Position numbers and translations under genes: made by a program
In this document: piece by piece, positions 33,222 to 45,347 of the stretch
How the letters are laid out: every line of letters begins with the position of its first letter
Numbering within the stretch: the first letter of the stretch is position 1
Origin: Flammula alnicola
Lineage: Eukaryota > Basidiomycota > Agaricomycetes > Agaricales > Strophariaceae
Reading direction: 5' to 3'
Assembly: GCA_015499995.1 (NCBI GenBank)
Contig: JADNRV010000096.1
Span: forward strand, 147,782 to 211,781
Length of the DNA stretch: 64,000 nucleotides
Notes under the pieces: model-generated
The model's database searches: none
The model's input: the letters and a program-made list of their open reading frames with translations, nothing else
What the model was told of the DNA's origin: nothing

Positions 33222-35579
33222 TGAAAGCGCACCTTGAAGGTTACTGAGGGGCCCCGCGGAAAACAAAGTCCTCCTATGTTGCAACTACAGTCGTTCCCGC
33301 AATCAAAGAGACTTGGAAGGGCCGATATGACAAAAAGAATATAAAAAAGGACCGCACGATAAAAAAGGAGTGGGAAAAAAAGAAATATGTGAGCGTCAGT
33401 CAGTGTCTGGGGAGCTACTCTGATTCGGGCCCGCAGCAAATATTTACCTGGTTTGGGAACCATGCAGCCACCAAGCGCGGATTGAAGATCCCAGGATTCA
33501 ACTTGAACGCCACATTTGATACCGTGGTTCAGGCAAAAAAGAAGATGGAGATCCAGGAGGAGGCTAGGTGACTGTCCGGTGGCAGCGAAGATACGAAGAA
33601 ATGGTTTCCCTACTACCAGACTGCCAAGAAGTCGATCAAGGAGACATTGTCGGAGGCCGAGCGAGAGGAGTATGAACGGGAGGTGGAAGAATGGAAGACC
33701 GCAGGCATTCCAAAGGAAGTCCAAGCTGAGTGAGTAAGCCGGTGCCCACACCTCGGTGGCCGAGACTAATCCATTCAGGACGGCGTCCCGCCATGGCAAG
33801 AAACTTATTCACAAAATGGACCAGCTGAAGTGGAAAAGCATGAGAATGAGAACATTTTCCTTTGAATGCCACTATAATACTGAGGGGAAGATGTCATATT
33901 CTGTGTAAGTCTATACCAATATTATTTTATCAACCAGGCTTAAACTTGTAGTCAGTTTTGATACACAGAGTTTAGTGGTCGACGGCACATTGTCGACTCC
34001 AGCGGACCCGAATTCCACCGGATACCGTGGGGTCAGACAAGTTCCTACATTTTCCCAATATGATCCCACGGCATACCAAGTGATGAAGAAGGCTTACCTG
34101 AAGTATATCAAGCACATAGCCTCAATTGAAAAAGAAACAGCACCCGCGGCGAATACAGTGACCAACTTCACCATGGCAGATCTCAAGTGCGAGCCCTCGG
34201 GCCTCCCGCGGCTGCCAGATCCAATTTGGAATTTGAACAGCATTGAAACAAATATCACACAGCAACAAATCATTTGCGCATATGTGGCCAAGCATTATAG
34301 TAAGTAGCACTAGCATGAAAGAACAACTGAAAGCTTACCCGGTGGTGTAGATCTGGCTACAGGAAAGAACAGGCCCATTCCATATAAAGCAATCCTTCCA
34401 ACATGGACTGAATTTGTACTGCCAATCTACCTGCCATGTAGCATTCCCTTGAAGGATCCCAGCAAATATATCAGTAACGAAATGCATCAGATTCTGAAAC
34501 TATGGAGGAATCGACAGGAACAGGGAGAAATTGCATTCAAATTTGATTGCATCGTGGGCGAAGATAAGCTGCCCGAGGACGTTGACTACCCCATGGGTCT
34601 GTTTCATAATATGGTATCCCCAGGGCCGTGATATTCAAGTGTTCCCAGGGAGAGTGTTGCAATAAACCAACCGCATAAATCGACCTTCACTTCGGCCACA
34701 CCCAGCGATTCTGAGGATGAGGAAGATCAAGATGAACTACCATTCAAGAAACATAGGGCTGCATGCTCAGATGATGACAGCGATGAAGGGGCGCAGCCCG
34801 AAGTCATGTCAGTGGATAATGACAAGAGTACTGGACAAGATAAGGATAATAGCCAAGATGAGCAGAGTGAAGATACAGAGACTCATCAGGCCGAGGGCAC
34901 AGGACTGTCCAAATCAAGGCATCCAATGGCAGCAAAGCCTCCTCAGGGCCATCTACTTGTTACGCCTCGGGGTGCCCAAGGTGACCACTCTCAGGACTTT
35001 GGTTTCAGTCCAACTCTTCAAGGGTCATCTCCAGTGGCTCCGAACAACAGGTCTCGGCCACCAGTTAGACGAGCGCCAGTGCACCGCCGGATTTTATTGA
35101 TCCCAGAACCCAGTAATGCATCAACACCGGCACCCGAAGAGCAGCCGCGTGCACTTCGATCAAAGACGAAAGCCGAGGCAGCAGCCCAAAACGCACAGTC
35201 CAAGACTAATGCACATACCGGCACTGAGGGGGCTATGAAAACATGCTCCAAGGCCAGGGGGAGCCCATCAAAAACACGGGCCAAAAAGACTTAGTCAAAC
35301 TATTCATATTTTGTAGTCACAATTCAATCTTGAATTATCTCTTAGATCACACTTTGGGGGAGGCAAGATCTCAAATTAAACATTATAAAAAACATATAAA
35401 GCAGTCAAAAAAAAATGGGGCCCACAGCAAGTGCATATGTGGTCGAAGGGCCACGGGCCCCGAGGGCAGCAAGGTCAATACATCTACAAAAAAGAGGCCA
35501 ACATCGAAGGTGCAAGGTCACCGAGGGGAGTACACCAAGGGGACAAGGGAGGCAAGAAGACTACCTAAAACTACCCACT

Positions 35580-37813
35580 CTAAACCTTCTTGGCAGCAGG
35601 CTTTGGCTTCCGAATAGTTCCCTTCACCTTCGAGGGACCTGCTTTCACAGGCGAGTGTTGTGGTTTGGCCTTCTTCGGGGCCGCTTGCTCCACATTCTCC
35701 TCGCCGTCCCCTCGGCCCTTGCGCTTCTTCGACTTCACCTCCTCCTCTGGTTCGGACTCCTCACTCGAATCGACCCCTGGTGGAAGGGCATTCACCTTCG
35801 TGCAGTTCCGTGTACGGTCAGCCACCACCGAATGGATGACTGCCTCTTTGTCAGCTTCTTCGATGTGTGGTGCTCTCAATGTGCTCGACGCTGGGCCACC
35901 GACGGGCTTTTGAGAGGTGATGGGCCAAGGAGAGGGGGAGTGGCCTGTGGCCGCAGGGATGGGTGTGACTGGTGGTGTCGATCCAGCAGGAATATCACCC
36001 TCTTCTTCACTGTCACTGACTGGGGGGCCCTTTCAACGGGGTTCGGTGAGGAGCCGTGGAGTTGACTCCTTCGGTGCAGGCAAAGGTGTTGTGGGGGCTC
36101 AGTGGCCATGGTGGGTCAAGGGGGTGTTTAGGGCTGTGGAGTAGCCTTAGGGGGTGGGGGCGTATTGGAGGGTGGGGGTGTATGATGCTGAGGTGTCACC
36201 TTTTTGCTGGAGGGAGGGGGGCGGGAGAGGCATTTGAGCCTGAGGTGTCACCTTTCTTGGTGGTGTTTGAGGCCGCGCGGGGGACAGCGCTGGGGCTGAC
36301 CCAACAGCTGTGAGGCCCAGGATGAGCTCCTTGAGCTCACCCTGCCCCTTGGCATCGTAAGCCGTCCTCAAGTGGAGGGTGGTGCAGATCCCTTCGCAAC
36401 TTCCTGTGCTCCTCCTGTGTTGCTTGAACAGTCTGAAGGAGCTCAACGAGGAGCTCTCCCAGGGTTGTTGGCCCTTTGGGGTTCTCACCAGAAGTCCCTA
36501 CCCTTGGAACACCATCGGCACGAGAGGGGGCAGGGCTGAGCAAGTCAGCGAGGTGATCGAGAGTGGTCGCGAGGTCGACGATGATGGGGCCCGAGGAATG
36601 CCCATTGGGGAGACACCCAATCTTGCGCACCTTGCACTGCCAGCAAGCCTTCAGACCTGCTTTCTTGATGGCCTCGGGCATCCAGAGGCACCGCTGGCTG
36701 TTCTTCATGCAGTGGATGCACTTTTCCTCCAGCTCAAGGCAGTCAGAAGGAGGGGCCTCGGGGCGGGTCTGTGCCGCTTTTTTTGCCTCTGCATGTGCCT
36801 GTGCATGCTCCAGTGGGCGTGTCTCATTGTCTGACCCCTCGGCCTCGTCAGTGTCCACCATGCTATTTGCCTTCGACTTCGGCTTGGCCTTGGCCTTGGC
36901 TTTACCCTTGCTCTTCTTCTCGTCTTCGTTGGCCAAGCTCTCCACCGTCGGCTTCGAGGTGATCCTCTGCTTGGTCACCTTCGGCGCCTTCTGCTTGTCA
37001 ACCTTTGGCGGCTTTCCCTCCTTGCTCCCTCTACTCAGTGCCGGCATCCGCTCAGTATCCTCCCCACAACTCTTCTTTGTCCCCTGGGCCTTCGGCCCAT
37101 CCTTCACCTGCGGGTGTTTGCTACTCTCCTCTTCTTCTTCACTCAACTCTGACTCCTCAGCCTCCACCGCCTTCGCTTTCCCCTTCACCTTTCCCCTCGC
37201 CTTCACCTCGGCGTCCTTCTCCTGTCTTTTCTTGCTCTCTTTCTCCTTCTGCGCATGCCCTTTGGCTCCCTTTTGCTTCGCCTTCTTATCCTCTGGCCCC
37301 TTGGTCCTCTCCTTTCATCTCTGCACACTCTCCTTCTCCTCCTCACCCTTGGCCTCTCTCATCTTGTCCTCCCGGTGGTCGATGCCCGCGGCACCTCAGT
37401 ACTTCGCCCTGACACCTTGTTCCCCTTCACAGCCTTCCAGTCCTCAAACTTCTCCCTGTACCTCTTCATCTTCTTGAACTCCGCGCATAGCCTGATGGTG
37501 CCGTTGGGCAGTTGTGCCTGGCCCTTGATAAATACCTGGACAAGGAAGTCCAGGAGGCGAAACTCGTCCGCAGGGCACTTGTGAACCACCAGCGCTTTGT
37601 TTGCTTCATCCTAGGGGATACACTGTTACTATCAAATGGAATATAATGAAACCTCAGACTTACCAGGGCAAGGTACAACCCCTTCTGGTTCCTGTCAAAC
37701 CCCTCCTTGTCGTCCGTGTCGAGGTAGCGCGTAACGCGCGCCTCAAATCCGTCAGCCAAATGGTGTGTGTCCACCTCAGACACGTTGGGTTGTGGGATTG
37801 TGGTGGACAGCAT
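35580..37813 (-). pseudogene. Degenerate Lys/Glu-rich protein with a Cys-cluster motif
   Basis: Met 37,813 starts MLSTTIPQPNVSEVDTHHLA; after a short intron (about 37,612-37,663) it continues DEANKALVVHKCPADEFRLL and QAQLPNGTIRLCAEFKKM. Then comes a long Lys/Ala/Glu-rich stretch (KARGKVKGKAKAVEAEE) and a cysteine cluster CIHCMKNSQRC plus CWQCKVRKIGC, spaced like a fungal zinc-binding motif. Next are ELLVELLQTVQATQEEH, a Pro/Thr-rich region and a C-terminal KKRKGRGDGEENVEQAAPKK. Frame changes near 37,370 and 36,365, another near 36,050, and a TGA near 37,317 break it. The cysteine pattern recalls that of the gene split at 51.5 kb (CIACGLKGL, CIPCQRSRRGIC), so both may belong to one lineage-specific DNA-binding-like group; that link is inference. 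Confidence 0.55.
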
Positions 37814-38024
37814 GGTGTATAATGGAGGGGTGGGGATCAAATTGGGAGTGGATGGGATGTCAGTGGAGGACGTTGGATGGAGATGGTAGTGGTAATGAAG
37901 AGAGCGCTCAAAATGAACTTGTCCAATTTCAACCATGTACAAACAAACACAACATGTGTCATGTGACCTGCCCAGGCTCTGATAAAGGCTACTGATCGAT
38001 AATGAGATCAGTCAACTTGCCTTT
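37814..38024. promoter_or_regulatory. Shared intergenic region of a divergent gene pair
   Basis: About 210 bp separate the start codons of the minus gene (37,813) and the plus gene (38,025), so it must hold both promoters. No clear TATA box was seen. The palindromic CTGATCGATAATGAGATCAG lies near 37,990. Confidence 0.35.
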
Positions 38025-39410
38025 ATGCTCCACTCATCCATGTCTAAGAATTTCTCCAGACGTTCAGCAGCAGCACGCGAGGTGTCTCCAGCTGTGGAGA
38101 GAGCCAGTATGTTGCTCTCAATTGCTGGCAATCAAGCAGGCAATCAACAGTCACACCCCACAAACACTATGCATCGCAGGATTATCAACACCGGTGAAGG
38201 CTCACCCTTGTTGACTTTATCCAATGCTTTGGACAAGTTAAGCATACCACCACTGAAGAAGCCCGTCAAGCCCACCGGGGCTGAGGGACGTGTAGCCAGC
38301 CAGCCATTCAAGCTCAACCCGTGCTCCACACTCCCTCTCTCTTCCGACTCAGACTCCGATTCTGGGCCCGAGTCGACAGCAGGCCGTGAACCTACTGGGG
38401 CCGAGGAATATCATACCGAGGGCCCCGAAACTGTACCCAACTTAGCCAGCCAACCCTTTACACTAATCCCACGGTCAGAGATTATAGTGTCATCTGGCTC
38501 GGAGGCTGAAATCGGCCCCGAGGGAATACTATGCAGCCAGCCTTTTGCATTGATCCCTCGGGGCGGGCATGCTATTAATATGTCCGACTCTGATTCAAAT
38601 CAGCAGCCCGAGGCCAGCCAGCCATTCACACTAGTTGACCGAGTTTAGGTCTCATCTGGTAACGATGTCTCCTCACTTGGTCTTTCACAAACTCACAGAC
38701 AACAATCAGATGAATCATCACATGATGCCCCTTCTGTTATCGATGTTCGTAAATCATCGGATGCATTGCTTGGTAAGTCAGACTTTGCAATTTGCACCCA
38801 CACCTGACATTGGACCAGGCGACAATGCCTCAGTTGCTGACCCACAGTCGCCCTTGGGCTCCACCCCCCAGCTACATTTACTGCACTCAATGAAGACCGA
38901 GCAGCTCGAGGCAATATTAGGTATGTCGTCTGCAGGTGTCAGCATACCGAGGCTGACTGACAACTCCATTAGGCAGCGACTCTGACTCTGAGGTGGGATC
39001 GAAGGGCAAGAATGTAGTGGTTAACAAGGGCTTTCAGGAGCTTGAGAACATGTCAGGCAGTAAGTGTCATATTGTACATTGTGGAGTCTAAGCTGATCAC
39101 ATTCTCAAGACACAGCTATGTTTGGAGTAGGAAATATCCAACAGAGCTTCAGTGAGTCTTCCATTGTCCCAGTACCTGTCACTAGCTTACCTTTGATGAT
39201 CAAGATTCCGAGGCTGGACTGGCAGGGCCATCGGACCCTCCGGCATCTCTCACATGCCCACCCAAACCCTCTTGGGTTGAGGTGGTTGATGCCGTTATTG
39301 ATGATGCCCATAGGCCAAATACTTTTTTCAGACCACCCCCGGTGATAGGGCGCGGTGCGGTCCACCTGTGGAATTTTGCAATTTCCCAATCATTAGAACT
39401 ATTACACTAG
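38025..39410 (+). pseudogene. Unknown acidic protein with SQPF repeats
   Basis: Starts MLHSSMSKNFSRRSAAAREV. After LSNALDKLSIPPLKKPVKP come four spaced copies of a short motif: ASQPFKLNP, ASQPFTLIP, CSQPFALIP and ASQPFTLVD, each separated by Ser/Asp/Glu-rich linkers (SSDSDSDSGPES; SSGSEAEIGPEG). TAG at 38,646 interrupts the frame where VSSGNDVSS follows, most simply from CAG. Later exons read GDNASVADPQSPLGSTPQL, SDSDSEVGSKGKN and WVEVVDAVIDDAHRP, ending at TAG 39,410. No known domain. The repeat spacing of about 40-45 residues suggests a linear peptide-binding motif; function unknown. Confidence 0.5.
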
Positions 39411-39616
39411 GGTATCAAGGGTAGGCAGTATACCTCGTACTGGCCAACTAAGCAGATTGCACATGGGAAACCACATAATCCAGTACAACAGAAGTAACTA
39501 GCTACGGTCCAGAGGATCTAGCTAGTAAGCTCAGAAGTACATATAAAACAAGGTTAATGTTAAAGAAGCATGACCTCTGTGTGTAACTGCGAATCCAACA
39601 AGAGGCTTCAACTGGA

Positions 39617-40110
39617 GAAACCCGCGTAGAATGAGAATCCCGAAGTCTTGTGGTGCACATAGTCTAAATATAGACTGGCCATTAGATGCGTCAATCTGGA
39701 CATGCATGTCATGTGACCAGGAAAGCGGACATAGTCCAGATGCACCCACCTATGCATTACACACGTAGAATGACCCATTGCTAGGCTTAGTCCAGTGACA
39801 CCAGAAACCCGCGTGGAATGGGAGTCCAAAAGCGCTGTGGCGCACATAGGCTAAATATAGACCTGTCATTAAGTGCGCCTATCTGAACATGTATGACATG
39901 TGGCCAGAAAAGCGGACACAGTGAAATGTGTGCACCTATGCATTATGCGCGTAAAACGCACCTATGCATTACATGCATAAAACGGCTCATTGCTAGGCTT
40001 AGTCCAGTTGCCGCCTAGACTCCAGAAACACGCGGAAAAGCAATTTCTGCGGAAACCATTCTGTGGCTGTGTCAAGCCGAGATGGCAGAAACCCGCACCA
40101 AATGTTAGCC
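39617..40110. repeat. Imperfect direct repeats of about 180-220 bp
   Basis: Blocks beginning AGAAACCCGCGTRGAATG and containing CACATAGNCTAAATATAGAC, ACATGTGNCCAGRAAAGCGG and CCTATGCATTA, then TTGCTAGGCTTAGTCCAGT, start near 39,617 and 39,801; related shorter starts occur near 40,021 and 40,088. Confidence 0.8.
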
Positions 40111-40439
40111 ACTATGGTGTCCCGCAGCCGGCGTCGGTCTCTCAGTTTCCCGCGTAGACTCATAATCATGACACCGTGGACCAGTAACAGCAGAGCTATT
40201 ATACGCGTAGAATCATATGCAACATGTAGAGGCTTGGCACACAGTAGGTATAAATATGCTTGTAACCCATGTAGTACAGTAGGAAATCCACCCCGCATCG
40301 ATCCACTATAGTGGAGGCAAAGGAGATTAAACCTCGTCGTAACTGACTAAAGTTAATAGAGACCCAAGTTTGACGCTTCAAAATAACTTTGTGATCAGTG
40401 CAAGTTTGAGGAGTTGGCTAAGCAAAGTTTGACGTGGGT

Positions 40440-40750
40440 TCTGTAAAGTTGTAGCGTGAGTCCGTCGTGTCCATGTGAGAGTTGTAGTGCATACCCGTCG
40501 CGGTCCCTGCATGAAAGTTGTAGCGCATACTCGTCGAGGTCCCTGCGTGAAAGTTGTAGCGTGTGTCCGTCGCGGCAGCGTGAAAGTTGTAGCGCATACT
40601 CGTCGCGGTCACTGCATGAAAGTCATAGGTTGTTAAAGTCAAGTTAAAGTTGTAGCGCATACTCATCAAGGTCCCTGCATGAAAGTTGTAGCGTGATCCC
40701 GTCGTGGTAGCGTGAAAGTCAGAGTGCATACTCGTCGTGGTCACTGCACC
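40440..40750. repeat. Minisatellite, GAAAGTTGTAGCG units
   Basis: About nine units of 30-48 bp with consensus TGAAAGTTGTAGCGCATAC then TCGTCGCGGTCCCTGCA. On minus it is open and would encode repeated RYNFHAGT peptides (frame 40,418-40,828), but I see no flanking exons and do not call it a gene. Confidence 0.8.
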
Positions 40751-40829
40751 CAAAAACCCGCATAGACTTGTTTTCAGGTCGAAGCACTTATCCTTTTTTA
40801 TACATTGCCCCCGAGACTCGCAACACAAG

Positions 40830-41840
40830 ACTACGTCTAGTCAAGTTGTTGGTTTGGTGGTTGGTTGTTTTGAGTGTAGAGTTCTTTCTGCACCAATAAC
40901 CAGCTCATTTCCAACTCAGACGAAACCTAGCACTTTACCGGAAGCCAGGTTTGTTTCTAACAGGAATGTCCACACCCGCGGGGAGGGACCCATGACCCCG
41001 GTCGCCGCTTATGAATGTCCGTTGAAGCCATCGGACATTGAGTTTGATTCGACGAGATGTGTCTTGAACTTCGACCCACCCATAAAATTTGTGAGTCTAT
41101 ATTCAGATTGCATATCCATACCATTGAACACAGTCCATAGTCATACACCGAACAGCAACTGTACAATGTCCATATGGGAGTTTTAGACTCAGACTTCGAT
41201 GACAACACATATGAAAACAAGTTGCATGTCTTTAACAGTGCTCGGCGTAACCAGTTGCAGGCCGAAATTCTTTCTGTGAATATCCTTTCCAAGGTGGGAG
41301 ACAAACTTGAGAGTATCAAAGATCTTTTGCGCCCTTGGATGTAGTTACACAACTGAGTATGGCTGTAGTATATATTACCGTGACGAATAGCATGTAAATT
41401 TGGGTGAAATAAAAGACAGTTAAAATATGAAAACTTCAAAATTGTTCAGTGCAGAAAATCATGTACAAGGACTGGCCTGGAGGCCCTGCACCCGAGAGTC
41501 GACAAATGCTCTGTGGGGGTGCTCAATAGAATTACATGACATTAATAATAGTGGACCGTGATGCAAATATGGTTACATATTTCTGAAAATTGGGATGACC
41601 AGGGTAGGTTCTATCGGCCGAGGGTTGACATTTCACCATTATCACCTACCTGAGGTAGAAAAACATGATTCGCTGCATAGTTTAAATGTGTTTACATCCC
41701 CTGGAAGACAAGATGACAAAACTACAGATCCTGTTTTCTGGTGAATGTGGGACAAGATGCAGGGTATGCCGAGGGACAACCAATTTTTGTGGAATGGAAT
41801 GCTAGATAGAACCCGAGGGCCATTTATTACAGCTACCATC
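40830..41840. other. No confident gene
   Basis: A plus frame at 40,737-41,186 and an overlapping minus frame at 40,957-41,439 look hydrophilic, but neither shows a family motif or spliced continuation. Confidence 0.35.
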
Positions 41841-41847
41841 GGGACCA

Positions 41848-42020
41848 ATTACCGGGCCCCTATTATCCTGCCCTGGCCCCCCTGGGAAACAATTTCTGGG
41901 CCCCAGTGGGAACCACTTACCGGGCCCCCCTGGGAATCAATTACTGGGCGCCCCTGGGAATCAATTACCTAGACCCCCTGGGAAACAATTACCGGGCCCC
42001 CTGGGAACCCATTACGGCCA
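41848..42020. repeat. 24-25 bp tandem repeat
   Basis: Six or seven copies of CCGGGCCCCCTGGGAANCAA followed by TTA, with small length changes. Confidence 0.8.
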
Positions 42021-42234
42021 CCCTCGGGATGGAACCCCATATGCTAACCAGGCCCTGGGTGTGCCTATAGGACCCATTCACATGCAAATGAACCGTGTGA
42101 CACACGATTTCGTACCTGATCCGGCCGCACCATAAATCACATGACACCTGTTGTTTCTGAGCTGAGTCAGTGCGGCTAGCCCAGTGATCATTGTGATTTT
42201 GTTGATTACCGGACTTAGGTTACTAAGGTGATTT

Positions 42235-43405
42235 TTATACTGTCCTATGTGCCAAGACAGCCTGAACTATGAAGTGGAAGAATTTTGCAGCTGCGTAAGG
42301 ATCATTCGCAATGTTTCGGGCTCGCTGATCAATGTCTGGCCCCACATGTGCAAGAACCTCATCCAGGTCGATCTGCTCCCCTGAAAACACCTGCACAATG
42401 GGATCGTGCAAATCAGTCAGATTGATGGTGATCCTCAAGCTCGGTGGATTCTTCATGATGCAAGTTGACCAGATCTGGCTTCGAAGCTGTGTTCATGAGG
42501 GATTCGAGCCCTCAACAATCCCTTTACATGGCCATCATTCGCAATGTTTCAGGCTCGCTGATCAATGTCTGGCCCCACATGTGCAAGAACCTCATCCAGG
42601 TCGATCTGCTCCCCTGAAGGATCTGAAATTGGACGGCCTGCATCCTTTTCCTTGTAGGCATTCAATGCGGAGCTTTTCTGCTGTGATGGTCACCAGAACT
42701 CATGCATCCTTCTCGAAATTGGGTCTGCACATTTTGATATGGGCAGACAGGAGGGCCTGACATCGCTGAAGGATTCTGAAGACCACAAAAGGAAATGTTT
42801 CATGTTGACGGAAGTGTCGATCATGATACTGCAGCGACTACTGAATGTGCTCTGCGAAATCAATCGAAACCAGCTGGTCTGCCTCAATTCCTCCTTGTCC
42901 ATGTGGATAGAGACAAGGGAACACCTTCTTAACAAAATTGGGTCGATTTGCGATAGCAATTTCCCCATTGCGTGGTCTGCTGAAATCATTCACTGGTTTC
43001 CTTCCATGTCGGACGGCATATGCTCCTTCATTACCCTCATGCCATCAGTTCATTGGCTGATAGTTTGGTTAGATCAACATCAGCGGATCCATTGACCTGA
43101 AGTGGAATCACATCCGGTTCATCTAAGTCTATAAAGGTACGATTATTCCATCAGCACCAGAACATAACAGTCCAATTAACGTTGAACAAACCTGCAGCAT
43201 CCTCCAACATTTGTGAACCTTGCTCTGACTGTACCTCGTCTAACGCTAATGCCCCACAACCTTGTACCGCATAATGAGAATTATCGTCTGGAAGCGCATA
43301 AGCACTTTTATTATTTTAAAATACAAATCTGACTTACCAAGCACTTCTAACTCTGAATCACCACTTGCTTCTTCTACTGGTACGTAACCTGCACTTTCCT
43401 GTGCA
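42235..43405 (-). pseudogene. Helitron replicase/helicase, N-terminal region, proximal-to-middle part
   Basis: Minus reading from the insertion point at 43,405: AQESAGYVPVEEASGDSELE, then VIPLQVNGSADVDLTKLSA, EGAYAVRHGRKPVNDFSRPR, FPCLYPHGQGGIEADQLV, LQYHDRHFRQHETFPFVVF and RILQRCQALLSAHIKM. Near its end are PPSLRITINLTDLHDPIVQV, SGEQIDLDEVLAHVGPD and NDPYAAAKFFHFIVQAV. This is the Helitron_like_N order. Stops (for example near 42,838) and an internal duplication break it, and it stops at 42,235 before the Rep catalytic HxH/YxxK and helicase regions. It is the downstream continuation of 46,072-47,217. Confidence 0.85.
42303..42617. repeat. Duplicated ~80-bp segment inside the Helitron fragment
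   Basis: CGCAATGTTTC(G/A)GGCTCGCTG through GATCTGCTCCCCTGAA occurs at about 42,308-42,387 and again at about 42,540-42,619 with one or two differences. In the minus frame it encodes the EQIDLDEVLAHVGPD region. Confidence 0.85.
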
Positions 43406-44598
43406 ATCATCAGGGAAAAGGGAGAATGGAAATTGTAGGAAATAACTTGGAGATTACTTTCAATTGCCGGCAATAACCCTCAATAACCTCGATTATCCAA
43501 TTACCCGGAATTTCTGAAAATCGGAGAGGTTCTCAGTTTATGACAGGTAATTGTGGGTAATTGGATCACAATTAGTTGGGGTTACTTCGCAATTTACAGC
43601 ATTTCCACTCAGTCTGATCATTTTTCATACTATTATTTATTGGTATTCACATTCAAGAAGAGAAAATCAATGATATATTCAAACTACTACTGACAAACAT
43701 AGGTACAATCGGAGATAGACATATTCTGACCAACATCATCCTACATACTACCAATCTATCATACATATTATGCGCAAAATTCTTGTCGTAGTTATAAGCA
43801 GGGATTTTCGACCAAGATGAGCAATTACTTACCGCACATACGTCTTCCAAGATAGGTTTATCCTTAGTTGCTAGTGTTCTAAAATTCGGAACTGTGTAAG
43901 CGCTAGAGAAGTCGAATGAGATATTAAGCACTTACATTGATGCTATGATGGGCTCACTATACTGCACAGAGGTATGTAGTTGGGTACAGGTTGCTAGGGA
44001 GGCCCTGGCTGCTTGGCGTTGGCATTCCGGGGTTTGTGGCATTGTTGGCGGTCCTGGGTAGTGCTGTGTTGGAATGCTATTTCACCATGTTACCAACGTG
44101 AGATTGGTTTGGGGTCTGCTGTGACGTTAGAAACCCATGTTACTAACTGTTATTTTGTTATGTAATCATCCAAAATAAGAAAAAAATTCTAACTGTAAAT
44201 AATGTCAGACCAAAGTAAATAACGCGCTAATAACCTACGACACCTAAAAGAAACTGTCGACAACCACAACAAGTGAAGTTGTGTTGTTATTTTCAAGTTT
44301 TCGAGCAATACAGCAAAATTTCGCGTGCCGGAGTCATCCGGAGTTGCCTAATTTGGAGGCACATGACGTCCAAATGGACGGGCACACCCAAAAACTCAAG
44401 CTCTACTTAATGGTCAATTTAATGGGTATTGCTCCACAAAATTGCATATAATGAATTATTAGAATGATTTGGAAGCTCTGCTGATGCTTTGAGAGTTTCT
44501 CACAGTTTCTAACACGCAGTTTTTGACCCCCCCATGTTAGAAATGTTACTAACATGTTATTAACATGTGATATACTGGTCTGTTACTAACATAGAGCC

Positions 44599-44629
44599 AA
44601 TCAACACCCAGGACTCCTGGGTGTTGATT
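44599..44629. repeat. 15-bp perfect hairpin
   Basis: AATCAACACCCAGGA, one spacer base, then the exact complement. It lies within the 2.66-kb element. Confidence 0.85.
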
Positions 44630-45347
44630 TGTTAGTGGGGTCGTCAGTGCTGATGGGTTGGTGGTGGCCGCGGTTGCTCATGGATCTAACAAGGGACTAG
44701 GTGAGGCGACAGTCACTAGCCCTGTTATCTGCACAAAAAACAGTCATGCAGGGGTTAGTGTCATTGCATAGAATGGGCTGGGTGCCTGCTTACCAGTTGG
44801 TGTTATGTCTTGCTCGCATTCCGGCTGCTGAATGTTCACTGCCCTTGTTCGTGGCTTTTGTGCTTGCCTACGGGGTAGTGGATGATCTCACAATGGAACG
44901 AAGCAAGGCGGGGCTAGCGACAGCCTCCAGGCCAGGCATCTGCACAGAAAGAGCAGATGGACAGTCAGTGGCGTTGTACGGGGTAGCTTGCGACATACCT
45001 GAGGACCCTCATCCTCTTCCTCATCATCTGTGTGCCCTTTCTTGCTGGCGTTGCTAGGTATGCAGTTCGCTGGCAACTTGCAACACACGATATTGATGAC
45101 GAGCGGTTGTGCTTGTGTTTCTTGGGTCGTTGTTGTCTTCGTGGGGCTGTGGGTAAGGCAAGGTTGTGCACTCAGTTGTCAACGTCGATGGTGGATTGTG
45201 CAAACAGACAGGCTCAGCGTTCAGTGGTGGAGTGAATGACTGGAGTGGTGTTGATGGTAAGAGGACAAGTTCAAGTTGAACATTGAACATTTGAATGGAG
45301 TTCAACCATGATCAACAATGTCACGTGCATCGGAGTTTGAGTGCGCA

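Larger units (their letters stand above)
23537..35294 (+). pseudogene. Host gene of unknown function split by a CACTA element and closed by TGA codons
   Basis: Exon 1 begins MTEPAPNESSGNLNDDGLAF and reaches AKEKMIL at 23,658. Removing 23,659-33,221 and one TGA duplication, it continues LKAHLEGY at 33,222 and on through RKTKSSYVATTVVPAIKETW. After an intron (33,389-33,436) follow IFTWFGNHAATKRGLKIPGF, KKWFPYYQTAKKSIKETLSE, SRHGKKLI and, after more introns, YKAILPTWTEFVLPIYLP and a long acidic/Ser-rich tail ending SKTRAKKT at 35,294. In-frame TGA codons occur at 33,245, 33,569 and 34,629. The segment order matches a lineage-specific basidiomycete family that I can recall but not name; no catalytic motif is apparent. 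Both insertion and stops indicate inactivation. Confidence 0.7.

Noticed and set aside
35018..35294. Minus-strand frame opposite the end of the host gene
   Set aside because: Antisense shadow of the acidic/Ser-rich C-terminal exon.
36563..37477. 304-codon plus-strand frame
   Set aside because: Complement of the Lys/Glu-rich minus-strand gene; Ser/Leu/Phe-rich as expected for an antisense shadow.
40440..40750. CRISPR array
   Set aside because: Repeats are imperfect, spacers are not unique and the genome is eukaryotic; this is a minisatellite.
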